From Burkholderia plantarii (lineage in GTDB: Bacteria; Pseudomonadota; Gammaproteobacteria; Burkholderiales; Burkholderiaceae), in the NCBI RefSeq assembly GCF_001411805.1, contig NZ_CP007213.1:3410001-3474000 (forward strand): a DNA stretch of 64,000 nt. Reading direction: 5' to 3'. The notes under the pieces are model-generated. The model was given only the letters and a program-made list of their open reading frames with translations, was not told the DNA's origin and made no database searches. Positions 51,500 through 61,637 of this stretch are shown one piece after another. Both the position numbers and the translations under genes were made by a program. Positions within the stretch are counted from its first letter, which is position 1. Every line of letters starts with the position of its first letter.

Positions 51500-52354
51500 A
51501 TGACGGACCGCAGCAAACCCGCTTCTTCTCCGGCCCCGCTCAGCGGCACCGGCCATGCCCGCCGCGACCTGCTCAAGTTCGGTGGCGCCGCCACGCTCGG
51601 CGCCGTCCTCGGCGGCGCGGCATGGCTTGGCCACGCCACGCCCGCTCAGGCCGCGACCGGCGGCGGCGCCGAACTCGCGCCGGGCGATCCCCTCGACATC
51701 CTGATCGTCAATTACGACGGCGGCACGCTGCTCGATTTTGCCGGCCCCAGCGAAATCTTCCACCGGCTGCCGAACACGAACGTCCGCTACGCGAGCCTCG
51801 ACGGCGGCAGCGTCACGCTCGAATTCGGTGTCGTGTACGGCAAGACCGAACGGCTGGCCGATATCGAGCGCACCGGCCTGCTGCTGGTGCCGGGCGGCTC
51901 CGATCTGTCGGCGCCGATGCGCCCCGCGTACCAGGCGCAGATCCGGCGCCTCGCCGACAGCGCGAAATACGTGACGTCGGTCTGCAACGGCTCGCTCGTG
52001 CTCGCGGCCACCGGCGTGCTCAACGGCAAGCGCAGCGCCTGCCATTGGGCCTTCGTCAACAAGCTGGCCGAATACGGCGCGATCCCCGTTCCGGACCGCT
52101 TCGTGGAAGACGACCACGGCCGCTTCATGAGCGGCGGCGGCGTGACGGCCGGCATCGATTTCGCGCTGCGCGTCGCGGCGAGGCTGCGGGGCCGGCAAGC
52201 CGCCGAATTCACGCAGCTCGCGATCGAATACGACCCCGCGCCGCCATTCCATTCCGGCCATCCGCGAGACGCGCGGCCGGAAGTGATCGCGATGGTCGAC
52301 AAGGAACTGCCCGGCGCCTCGAAGGGGCTCGCCCGCATCCCCGGCGTGCGCTGA
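51500..52354 (+). CDS. Tat-exported DJ-1/PfpI-family protein
   Basis: A 284-residue DJ-1/PfpI protein with a Tat signal: twin Arg 21-22 in ARRDLLKFGGAA, hydrophobic segment, likely cleavage near residue 51 (AQA). The fold shows LLDFAGPSEIF with an acidic residue near the active site, VPGGSDLS, and the nucleophile elbow VTSVCNGSLVLAA with Cys162. The pattern resembles isonitrile hydratase (InhA)-like members. A periplasmic location is uncommon for that group. GGAG stands before ATG 51500. Substrate is inferred only by similarity. Confidence 0.88.
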   Translation: MTDRSKPASSPAPLSGTGHARRDLLKFGGAATLGAVLGGAAWLGHATPAQAATGGGAELAPGDPLDILIVNYDGGTLLDFAGPSEIFHRLPNTNVRYASLDGGSVTLEFGVVYGKTERLADIERTGLLLVPGGSDLSAPMRPAYQAQIRRLADSAKYVTSVCNGSLVLAATGVLNGKRSACHWAFVNKLAEYGAIPVPDRFVEDDHGRFMSGGGVTAGIDFALRVAARLRGRQAAEFTQLAIEYDPAPPFHSGHPRDARPEVIAMVDKELPGASKGLARIPGVR

Positions 52355-52400
52355 TCGCCCGAAACCCACCCTGAACCAAACCCCGACCGGACATCATCGA

Positions 52401-52871
52401 ATGAAACGAATTCATCTCCATGCCGCGGCGCTGGCCGCCTGCCTGCCCCTTTTCGCGTTGGCGGCCCCGGCCGTCGCCGGCGCGCCGGGACCGCAAACCG
52501 AAGCGGCCATCAAGGCCGAGAACGCCCGCTGGTCGGACGCGTTCGCGCGCGGCGACTACGCCGCGATCGGGCGCCTCTATACGCGCGACGGCGCGCTCCT
52601 GCCGCCCGGGGGCGAGCGCATCGTCGGCGGCGCGGCCATCGCCGAGCATTTCGCCACGAGTTACGCCGGCTCGAAGCCCGACACCGTCTCGTTCAGCCAC
52701 TACGAGTTCTACGGCAACGACCAAACCGTGGCGGAAGTGTCGGACGCGGACGTCCGCGACCCGGCCGGCGAACTCAAGTATCGCGGCAAGCAGATCCTCG
52801 TGTTCGTGAAGCAGGACGGCGCCTGGAAACTGCATCGCGACATCTGGAACGACTACCCGCCCAGGAAGTAG
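52401..52871 (+). CDS. Secreted SnoaL/NTF2-like (DUF4440) protein
   Basis: A 156-residue protein with a Sec signal peptide (residues 1-26, LAACLPLFALAAPAVAGA) and a cystatin/NTF2-like domain: WSDAFARGDYAAIGRLYTRD, GALLPPGGERIVGGAAIAEH, and the end WKLHRDIWNDYPP. Family members are small binding or isomerase-like proteins. It is co-directional with the DJ-1 gene 46 bases upstream and would act in the same compartment. Confidence 0.88.
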   Translation: MKRIHLHAAALAACLPLFALAAPAVAGAPGPQTEAAIKAENARWSDAFARGDYAAIGRLYTRDGALLPPGGERIVGGAAIAEHFATSYAGSKPDTVSFSHYEFYGNDQTVAEVSDADVRDPAGELKYRGKQILVFVKQDGAWKLHRDIWNDYPPRK

Positions 52872-52954
52872 CACGCGCGTTCATCGCGGCGGCAGGTCGG
52901 GCCGCGCGACCCACCGGTCGGGCGATCGTCCCGGCCGCATGACGATCGCGATGG

Positions 52955-53902
52955 TCAGCGGCTGCCGGCCAGCCGGCTCTCGCGTCGAATCGATTGCGGC
53001 GGATGCCCGAGCAGCTTGACGAAGGCGCGCCGCATCCGCTCCGGATCGATGAACCCCACCGCCAGCGCAATCTGTTCGATGGGCTCGCTGCCGTCCTGCA
53101 GGCGCAGCCGCGCCGCTTCCACGCGCAGGCGCTCGACCGCGCGCGCGGGCGTCTCCCCCGTTTCGCGGCGGAACGCGCGCCCGAACTGGCGCGGGCTCAG
53201 GCGGGCGGCGTCGGCGAGCCGCTCGACCGGCAGCGCCTCGGCCAGATGCTCGCGGGCGAAGTTCAGCGCGATGCGGATGCGATCCGATTCCGGGTCCATC
53301 TGCGACATGGCCGAGAACTGCGACTGGCCGCCCGGCCGCCGATACGGCACGACCACCAGCCTCGACACGTTGCGCGCGATCTCCACGCCCATGTCGCGCT
53401 CGATCATGGCCAGCGCCAGATCGATGCCCGAGGCGATGCCCGCCGAGGTCCAGATGCGGCCGTCCGCGATGTAGATGCTGTCGCCCTCGACCCGCGTGCG
53501 CGGAAAGCGCGACTGCAGTTGCGCCGCGTAGCGCCAGTGCGTGGTCGCCCGCAGCTCGTTGAGCAGGCCGGCTTCGGCGAGCAGGAACGCGCCCGTGCAG
53601 ACGCTCGCCACCCGCGATGCCCTGGCGCTCAGCTTCCTCGCGGCGGCGACGTTGCCCGCCTCCTGCATCGGCTCGATGTCGCCGCCCACGAAGATGACCG
53701 TGTCGAACCGGCGCCGGCCGGCCGGCTTCGTCTCGATCGGCAAGCCCGTGTTGCCCGGCATCAGCCCGCCCGTCTGCGAGATCACGTGCAGTTCATACGG
53801 CATGTGACCGGCGGCGGTGGCGACCTGATTGAAGGTCGAGAGCGGGCCGCCGAGATCGAGCACGTCGTAGCCGCGACAGACGAAGAATCCGATTCGATGC
53901 AT
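52955..53902 (-). CDS. GlxA-family AraC regulator with DJ-1-like sensor domain
   Basis: A 315-residue regulator. Residues about 1-175 form a DJ-1/PfpI-like domain (IGFFVCRGYDVLDLGGPLST; SVCTGAFLLAEAGLLN), and residues about 210-310 the AraC DNA-binding domain (VERLADAARLSPRQFGRAFR, then QIALAVGFIDPERMRRAF). It converges on the SDR/DJ-1/NTF2 genes and probably regulates them and itself, since the same motif stands ahead of both units. Confidence 0.94.
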   Translation of the reverse strand: MHRIGFFVCRGYDVLDLGGPLSTFNQVATAAGHMPYELHVISQTGGLMPGNTGLPIETKPAGRRRFDTVIFVGGDIEPMQEAGNVAAARKLSARASRVASVCTGAFLLAEAGLLNELRATTHWRYAAQLQSRFPRTRVEGDSIYIADGRIWTSAGIASGIDLALAMIERDMGVEIARNVSRLVVVPYRRPGGQSQFSAMSQMDPESDRIRIALNFAREHLAEALPVERLADAARLSPRQFGRAFRRETGETPARAVERLRVEAARLRLQDGSEPIEQIALAVGFIDPERMRRAFVKLLGHPPQSIRRESRLAGSR

Positions 53903-53962
53903 GAGGATGGGTGATTAACTCAAGACTCCGAAGCGTCTTATTTTAAGGAAAATATCGGGTTT

Positions 53963-54006
53963 GGGACGAATGTCCTCAATCGAGGGGAAAACGTCCTTTG
54001 CGCCAT
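53963..54006. promoter_or_regulatory. Candidate GlxA-type operator upstream of the regulator gene
   Basis: The 23-base element at 53984-54006 (core ACGTCCTTT at 53991-53999) matches that at 50480-50502 at 19 positions. A second weaker copy (ATGTCCT core from 53970) starts 21 bases earlier. It lies about 60-100 bases upstream of the start codon at 53902. Confidence 0.6.
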
Positions 54007-54342
54007 GTTCGAGCGGGCGTATGAGGGCCGCGTCACGGCTTCAGGACGACGATGCCTGGCGTGGCCGTTCCGGTTCGTCGGCCCGCCTTGTTTCGCGACG
54101 CTTGGCGAGGGCTTTCCGAGGCGTCGGCACGTCTGCCCACGCTCGAACGATCGAAAGCATTGCGCAAGCAATCCGCCTGTCTCCCCGCCGCGGCATGTCG
54201 AGGATGCCGGGGAGATTCGGGTGGCGGCGGTGGGGAGGGTGTCGGGTTGAGCGCGGAAACGCCGCCGCCGGGAAGCAGCGGATGCCTTACCCACCGCTGC
54301 GCGCCACCGTCGAGCCGGAAACGGCGACACCGGGACTGACGT
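54007..54342. other. Intergenic region without a supportable gene
   Basis: About 336 bases between the GlxA operator and the 3' end of the next LysR gene. No credible gene, repeat or terminator is visible. Confidence 0.45.
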
Positions 54343-55227
54343 TCACAGAAACAGGTCGCGGTCCTGCTCGAACATGTCGGCCACCTCCTCGGCGACGAGC
54401 CGAATGGCCGCGTCTTTCCGGTCGCGGCGCCGCGTGACCAGATACACATCCCGATTCGGCGGGCTGGATCCCAGATCGCACATTCGCAATGCCGGATCGC
54501 TGCGTCCAATGTAATGGGGAATCAGCGCGAGCCCGATACCCGAACGCGCGGCGATCGACTGGAGAAACTGGTCCTTGGCGCGAAACGCCACGCGCGCAAG
54601 GGGGAAATGTTCGGACATCCATCTTGATGCGGACAGGTAGGCGTCCGCTTCGTTGAATCCGATGAAGACCAGATCGTCATTTGCCTCCGCGGCTCGACAG
54701 GCCTCCTCCGTTCCATAAAACCCGTAACCGACCGTGGTCAGCTGGCGTGCGATGACATCGCCGTCCTGGGGCTTGTCGAACCGGATGGCGATGTCAGCCT
54801 CATGCCGCTCGAGGCTGACGGACCGGAGCGCAGGCGAAAGGTCGATGTCCAGCTTGGGGTAGCGGATCGTCAGATTCACGAGGCGCGACGTGAGGAAGCC
54901 AGCCGACAGGCCCGGCGACGAGCTGATCCGCACCAGGCCGGCGGGCGCGCCATCGGCCGTGCCGCGCCTGAGGAGCTCGGCCGAGTGTTCCATGCCGCTT
55001 GCCGCTTCGAGCGCATGCGTTCCGGCACGCGTCAATACATAGCCTTCGGGGCGCCGCTCGACGAGCTTGTCACCGAGGCTTTGTTCAAGAGAACGAAGCC
55101 GACGGGCGACCGTCGCATGGTTGACCGCGAGCATCCGGGCGGCCGCTGACAGGCTTCCGTGCCGCGCCAGTGCCACGAAGGTCCGGACGTCCTCCCAGTC
55201 GAAGTCTGTGCGTTTTTGCTCAGCCAT
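54343..55227 (-). CDS. LysR-family regulator
   Basis: A 294-residue LysR protein (HTH at residues about 8-65, RTFVALARHGSLSAAARMLA; effector domain from about 90). It diverges from the SDR gene at 55306 across only 78 bases, so the two promoters overlap and the SDR-tautomerase unit is its likely target. Confidence 0.93.
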   Translation of the reverse strand: MAEQKRTDFDWEDVRTFVALARHGSLSAAARMLAVNHATVARRLRSLEQSLGDKLVERRPEGYVLTRAGTHALEAASGMEHSAELLRRGTADGAPAGLVRISSSPGLSAGFLTSRLVNLTIRYPKLDIDLSPALRSVSLERHEADIAIRFDKPQDGDVIARQLTTVGYGFYGTEEACRAAEANDDLVFIGFNEADAYLSASRWMSEHFPLARVAFRAKDQFLQSIAARSGIGLALIPHYIGRSDPALRMCDLGSSPPNRDVYLVTRRRDRKDAAIRLVAEEVADMFEQDRDLFL

Positions 55228-55305
55228 TGATAGAAGATGGTGTCTTTTGCAAACCCGAACAATGCCTTAGATTTTGGCCATCGTGCAAGGGTAAAGGAGC
55301 CCAAA

Positions 55306-56016
55306 ATGTCAGCAATCAAGAAAGTCGCCATCGTCACCGGCGCGTCCCAGGGGATGGGCGAAGGCATCGTCAACGGATTCCGCGCGCGCGGCTACGGCGT
55401 CGTCGCCACCTCGCGCTCGATCCAGCCTTCGAACGATCCGGACCTGATCACCGTCGCTGGCGACATCGGCGATCCGGAGACGGGCAAGCGTCTGGTCGCG
55501 GCGGCCCTTGACCGGTTCGGCCGCATCGATACGCTGGTGAACAACGCCGGTATCTTCATCGGCAAGCCGTTTACCGAATATACCGAGGAGGACTATCGGC
55601 TGAAGCTGAAGACCAACCTCGACGGCTTCTTCTTCACCACGCAGCAGGTCATCCCGGTGATGCTGAAGCAGGGCAGCGGCCACGTCGTCCAGATCACGGC
55701 CTCGACGGCGGAATTCGCCAGCTCGCGTTCGCCAGCCTTCATCGCCATGCTGACGAAGGGAGGGATGAACTCCGCGACCAAGAGCATGGCGATCGAGTAC
55801 GCCACGCGCGGCATCCGCGTGAACGCCGTGGCGCCGGGCGTGATCCGCACGCCCATGCACGATCCCGAGATCGTCGAAAAACTGGCCGCCTTCCATCCCA
55901 TGAACAAGCTGGGCGAGATCGAGGACATCGTTCGCGCGGTGCTCTACCTCGAGGACGCGGCCTTCTCGACCGGTGAGATCCTCCACGTCGACGGCGGCCT
56001 CATCGCCGGTCGCTGA
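55306..56016 (+). CDS. SDR-family oxidoreductase, atypical active site
   Basis: A 236-residue SDR fold protein starting at ATG 55306 behind AAAGGAG. TGASQGMGEGI is the cofactor loop and LVNNAGIF the NNAG motif. Lys151 is present (AMLTKGGMNS), but the position four before it, normally Tyr, is Ala147. The branch with A-x-LTKGG replaces the usual YSASK, so this may be a family trait rather than a lesion. It is followed by a tautomerase gene 49 bases downstream. Confidence 0.9.
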   Translation: MSAIKKVAIVTGASQGMGEGIVNGFRARGYGVVATSRSIQPSNDPDLITVAGDIGDPETGKRLVAAALDRFGRIDTLVNNAGIFIGKPFTEYTEEDYRLKLKTNLDGFFFTTQQVIPVMLKQGSGHVVQITASTAEFASSRSPAFIAMLTKGGMNSATKSMAIEYATRGIRVNAVAPGVIRTPMHDPEIVEKLAAFHPMNKLGEIEDIVRAVLYLEDAAFSTGEILHVDGGLIAGR

Positions 56017-56065
56017 TCCATCGGGGGCGCGCGACGCGCGCCCCGGCTTTCTGCTGGAGAATCGT

Positions 56066-56320
56066 ATGCCGATCGTGAACATCCTGGTGACCCGCGAGGG
56101 CACCAGCCCGGGTGCGGAACGCACCACCAGGGAGCAAAAAGCCGCGATCTACAAAGGGATCGCCGACCTGCTCTTCAATGTCATGGGCAAGCCGCACGTG
56201 GAGACAACCGTCGTCTTTCACGAGCATGAGATTGACGACTTCGGACAGGGCGGCCTGCCGCTGTCCGAATATCGCAAGCAGCGCGCGCGGGATCCCCTGG
56301 CCAGGGAACCCGGAGACTAG
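56066..56320 (+). CDS. 4-oxalocrotonate tautomerase-family protein
   Basis: An 84-residue tautomerase beginning MPIVNILVTREG, so processing exposes the catalytic Pro1. Conserved REQKAAIYKGIADLL and the HEHEIDDFGQGG region follow. It is probably co-transcribed with the SDR upstream. Members interconvert enol and keto forms of unsaturated acids or act on halogenated acrylates; the substrate here is not clear. Confidence 0.92.
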   Translation: MPIVNILVTREGTSPGAERTTREQKAAIYKGIADLLFNVMGKPHVETTVVFHEHEIDDFGQGGLPLSEYRKQRARDPLAREPGD

Positions 56321-56725
56321 CGCCGGCTTCGCGTTGTCGCGTCGGGGCCGGCAAGCCCTCGACCCCCAAGGTGAAGCATCCGCAGCGGCATCCGCATCGA
56401 CGCATGTGCCCGGTCGAGAACCCCGGATGACCGCTGCGGGCCGGACGGCGCCCTCCCCGGAAGGCCACCGAAGACAAAGAAAGCCGGTCCACCAGGACGG
56501 GCAAAGATGGATTCACCCGAATCGACGAGCGAGGGATGCTGCGTGGGACCGCCACCACACGAGCCCGCGCCTGAACGCTGCCCGCCGCGACGGCGATTCG
56601 CGACCTGCCCCGTGCCGGCATCCGGAACACGCGGTGAGTCCGCCCGGAAACGCGACGAACCTGGCCCGCGGCGACACTCGCGGCCGCCGCCGCCGCGTGA
56701 CCACCTCATCGAAACAAACTGTCTC
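56321..56725. other. Intergenic region between convergent genes
   Basis: About 405 bases between the tautomerase and the 3' end of the porin gene. I see no gene, repeat or clear terminator; open frames here are composition artefacts. Confidence 0.45.
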
Positions 56726-57862
56726 TCAGAAGCGCGTGAGCATCCCCACCGCCCCCATCACCTGGTTCCCCGTCGACGACACCCCGCCCGCGTTATACAG
56801 CGTCGCCACGTTCCTGTTGCCGGCGGCATGCTGGTACATCGCCTCGGCATACAGCTCGGTACGCCTGGACAGCGCGTAGCGCGCGATTGCATTCACCTGG
56901 CTCCACTTCGGATCGGCGCCGTAGGCGGTGGCGCCGCTCAGGTGCGCATCGGTATAGGCATACGACAGGCCGGCCTTCAGCGCCGGCGTGAGGTTCATCA
57001 TGCCGTTGAGTTCGTAGTTGTCGAAGCGCGCCGAGCCGTTGTTCAGACCGAGCGCGCTGGTGCCCTGGTACTGGCTGTGCGAATACACGAAGCCGAGCAC
57101 GGCCGGCCCGAACGCGTAGCTCAGGCCGGCGGCGGCGGTGCGCTGCACGTCGGACGTGAGGTTGCCCTTCACCTCGGCCTGATCGACGGCGCCGCCGGTG
57201 TTGGCGAACGCGCTGCCGACCCTGGCCGCCGTGCCGTTGGTCTGCAGGTAGCCGGCGGCGGCCGTCAGCGGCCCGGACGTGTAGCTCGCGCCCGCGCTAT
57301 AGGCGCGGCTCACGGCGAATCCGGTGCTGTTGCTGAGCGCGTACATGCCGCCGAACTTGAAGCCGGCGTAGTTCAGGCTGGTGAACTTCACGGCGTTGTT
57401 GAAGCGCACGCTGTGCTGGAGATTGTCGTTGTCATACGGGTGCGCGAAGCCCGAGTCGCCGAACGTGCCGGCGGTGGCGGACAGCGGCGCGACGAAGTCG
57501 ACCACGTCGTCATACTGGCGGCCCACCGTGAGCGTGCCGACCGTGCCGCTGCTCAGGCCCACATACGCCTGACGGCCGAACACGCGGCTGTTCTGGCCCA
57601 GCTGCCCGTTGTTCACGCCGAAGCCGTTTTCGAGCACGAACACGGCCTTGAGGCCGCCGCCGAGATCCTCGGCGCCGCGCAGGCCGAAGCGGCTGCCGCT
57701 GAGGTTGCCGCTTGCCAGCGCAACGCGGCCGCTACCGCCGACGTTGTTGGTATAGGCAATGCCGGCATCGACCAGCCCGTACAAGGTGACCGAGCTTTGC
57801 GCGTGGGCGGAAGCTGCCGCGAATGCGGTAAGGCAGGCGGCGGCCATCGAGATTTTTTTCAC
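56726..57862 (-). CDS. Outer-membrane general porin (Gram-negative porin, OpcP-like)
   Basis: A 378-residue porin from GTG 57862, with GGAG nine bases upstream; longer starts add a non-signal-like N-terminus. Signal peptide: VKKISMAAACLTAFAAASAH, cleaved before QSSVTLYGLVD, the hallmark burkholderial mature start. The body shows GSRFGLRGAEDLGGGLKAVF (constriction region), GRQAYVGLSSGTVGTLTVGR and the C-terminal strand ending in Phe needed for assembly. A 16-strand trimer is expected. Nearby aromatic-catabolism genes hint at a role in uptake. Confidence 0.95.
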   Translation of the reverse strand: MKKISMAAACLTAFAAASAHAQSSVTLYGLVDAGIAYTNNVGGSGRVALASGNLSGSRFGLRGAEDLGGGLKAVFVLENGFGVNNGQLGQNSRVFGRQAYVGLSSGTVGTLTVGRQYDDVVDFVAPLSATAGTFGDSGFAHPYDNDNLQHSVRFNNAVKFTSLNYAGFKFGGMYALSNSTGFAVSRAYSAGASYTSGPLTAAAGYLQTNGTAARVGSAFANTGGAVDQAEVKGNLTSDVQRTAAAGLSYAFGPAVLGFVYSHSQYQGTSALGLNNGSARFDNYELNGMMNLTPALKAGLSYAYTDAHLSGATAYGADPKWSQVNAIARYALSRRTELYAEAMYQHAAGNRNVATLYNAGGVSSTGNQVMGAVGMLTRF

Positions 57863-58261
57863 CGGGAGACTCCAGTTCTTTGGAAACGCTGGTTCGAGAC
57901 GCCGCCGAGTATAAAAAAGCCGACCGCGAAAAATGCCCGCCGGATCCCGCACGCACCCTTCCGGGAAATGGAGGAATCGATCAAAAAAATGAAACATCCG
58001 CCGGCATGAGCAGGCGGCCGCCCGGCAACGCGCACCTACCCGGATTGATGCGCAGGATCGGAAACGCCTGTTCGGATCGCCCCCGGCAAGCCCCCGGCCA
58101 GCGCCGACCCCTCACCGCGCGACCTGCCCCGCGCGCCACGCGTTGCTGCACCATGGCGCCCGCCCGGCATGGCTTCCCGCACCCCGGCGCGGCGCCGCGG
58201 CATCGCACGTCGGCCCGCCATGCACAGCCCGCCTCGTTCCCCGTTCGGCGTTAACCCTATC
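57863..58261. other. Intergenic region between porin and Rieske operon
   Basis: About 400 bases upstream of both divergent genes. No gene is supportable. The porin promoter lies near 57870-57960, an AT-richer patch, but boxes cannot be fixed. Confidence 0.4.
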
Positions 58262-58290
58262 AAGACACTCCTTCCCGATCCGCCTATGCT
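58262..58290 (+). promoter_or_regulatory. Candidate promoter of the Rieske oxygenase operon
   Basis: AAGACA (58262-58267) and TATGCT (58285-58290) are spaced by 17 bases, matching four of six bases of each consensus. Transcription would begin near 58297, immediately before the 16-base palindrome. Confidence 0.45.
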
Positions 58291-58299
58291 TCACCCATC

Positions 58300-58315
58300 A
58301 CTCTGTATACAGAGT
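58300..58315. promoter_or_regulatory. Perfect 16-base palindromic operator
   Basis: ACTCTGTATACAGAGT is its own reverse complement. The GTATAC centre is typical of operators for FadR-branch GntR repressors. It sits just downstream of the proposed start of transcription, 80 bases before ATG 58396, a position that would block transcription. No GntR gene lies in the window. Confidence 0.65.
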
Positions 58316-58395
58316 TCAGAGCACAAAACTCAGAGTACGGCGTTCTGCGGTGAACCGCCTGACCGAGCGTCCCTATCAATCACTGGAGGAAAGAC

Positions 58396-59943
58396 ATGAG
58401 CGTCAAGTCGGAAAAAATGGACGATCAGAAGCGCACGGCCGGCGGCGCCGCGCCGGTGGCGAAGAAGCTGATCCCGTTCGGCGGCTACTACACGAACAAG
58501 GTGCCGGAGCACGACCCCGAGCTGACGGAAACCGGCCCCGGCACGCCGATGGGCGAATTCATGCGCCGCTTCTGGCATCCGGTCTGCATGTCGGTGGAAC
58601 TGACCGACACGCCGCGCTTCATCAAGATCCTCAACGAAGAGCTGGTGGCGTTCCGCGACAAGAGCGGCGCGGTGGGCGTGCTGCACGCGCACTGCGTGCA
58701 TCGCGGCGCCTCGCTCGAATACGGCGCGATCCAGGAGCACGGCATCATGTGCTGCTATCACGGCATGGTGTTCGACGTGGACGGCAGCTGCCTGCACGTA
58801 CCGTTCCCGAAGGGCGAGGAGAAGGAAGCCGAGCGCTTCGCCTGCTCGATCCGCCAGGGCGCCTACAAGGCGTTCGAGCGCAACGGCCTGGTGTTCGCCT
58901 ACATGGGGCCGCCCGACGAGGCGCCGCCGTTCCCCGAGTGGGAAGGCGACTTCACGGTGATGGAAGGCGACGAGCTGGTGCCCTACAGCAACTTCCAGCA
59001 CTGCAACTGGCTGCAGGTGCAGGACAACGCGGCCGACAACTATCACCCCACCGCGCTGCACGCGGGCAAGAACGTGGTGGACGGCCACTATCAGGGCACC
59101 ACGTTCGACGAGGTCGGCGCGGCGTCGATGGAAGTCGCGCCGGACATGAACTTCGTGCCGGTGCAGAACGGCCGCAGCCTCGCCTGCGCGGGCGCGCGCC
59201 GTGTCGACAGGGACAAGCTGTTCGTGCGGGTCCAGCATCAGGTGCTGCCGAACCTGAGCCTGCACGCCTACACCTCCGAGGACGGCTCGAAGAAGAAACT
59301 GTTCAGCCGCTTCCACATCATCCGCTGGACGGTGCCGGTGGACGACGAGAACAGCAAGATGATCGGCTGGCGCGTGATGGGGCCGGGCATCGACACGCGC
59401 GGCATCGGCCGCAAGGAGCTGGTGGGCTACGAGTCGATCGACTTCCTGGAAGGCCAGGTGGCAATGCGCCGCCCCGAGCGCTTCGGCCGGTACAAGCTGG
59501 AAGATCTGCCGCCGATCCCGCCGAACCACCGCGAGCGCCCCAACTACAAGGACGCGCAGTACGCGCCGGGCGACTACGAGGCGATCATCAGCCAGCGTCC
59601 GATCGCGGTCCACGCGCTCGAACATCCGACCCGCTTCGACGCGGGCCTCTACCAGTTCCGCAAGATGCTGCGCGACGCCGTGCGCGGCACCCACGCGCCG
59701 GCCTCGGCGGCGGGCTTCGTGCAGTGGCTCCGCGATCTCGACGGCATGCCGAACAGCTTCTGCTCGGGCAACGTGTTCGAGATCGCCGAGGGCGAGACGG
59801 TGGAGGAAGAAGTCGCGCGCCGCCGCAAGGTGCTGAAGGCGGTGGTCGAGATCCTCGCGCAAAGCGAGCCGATGAAACCGGGCGAGCGCGGCGAGTTCGT
59901 GCGCGAGCAGTTCGAGGAACTCGAACGTTCGCTGAAGCGCTGA
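58396..59943 (+). CDS. Rieske aromatic-ring-hydroxylating oxygenase, alpha subunit
   Basis: A 515-residue Rieske non-haem iron oxygenase of the phthalate-dioxygenase/VanA type. Rieske cluster ligands are Cys100, His102, Cys119 and His122 (HCVHRGAS and MCCYHG). The mononuclear iron site is in QVQDNAADNYHPTALHAG with His217 and His222 plus a later Asp. It is longer than VanA (about 350), like phthalate- and nitrobenzoate-type enzymes. The reductase gene follows 96 bases later. No beta subunit is present, consistent with this class. Confidence 0.93.
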   Translation: MSVKSEKMDDQKRTAGGAAPVAKKLIPFGGYYTNKVPEHDPELTETGPGTPMGEFMRRFWHPVCMSVELTDTPRFIKILNEELVAFRDKSGAVGVLHAHCVHRGASLEYGAIQEHGIMCCYHGMVFDVDGSCLHVPFPKGEEKEAERFACSIRQGAYKAFERNGLVFAYMGPPDEAPPFPEWEGDFTVMEGDELVPYSNFQHCNWLQVQDNAADNYHPTALHAGKNVVDGHYQGTTFDEVGAASMEVAPDMNFVPVQNGRSLACAGARRVDRDKLFVRVQHQVLPNLSLHAYTSEDGSKKKLFSRFHIIRWTVPVDDENSKMIGWRVMGPGIDTRGIGRKELVGYESIDFLEGQVAMRRPERFGRYKLEDLPPIPPNHRERPNYKDAQYAPGDYEAIISQRPIAVHALEHPTRFDAGLYQFRKMLRDAVRGTHAPASAAGFVQWLRDLDGMPNSFCSGNVFEIAEGETVEEEVARRRKVLKAVVEILAQSEPMKPGERGEFVREQFEELERSLKR

Positions 59944-60039
59944 CGCGCACCGCGCGAACCACGCCGCCGGCCGCCGCAGCGCGCGGCCGCCGGCGAACGC
60001 ATCCGGCAGGCAGTCGGGAAGGCAAGGAGGAACGACACG

Positions 60040-61498
<1,459 letters not shown>

Positions 61499-61637
61499 CC
61501 GCGGCAGGCGAACGCGCGGCGGGCGTCGGCATCGCCCCGCCCGCCGCGCATTCGATTCGCAGTACGAATTCATCATCCGGCGGCGCAACCCTGCCGCCGG
61601 CGCCTTTTCCCCACCCGATACGCAGGAGGAATGCCCC

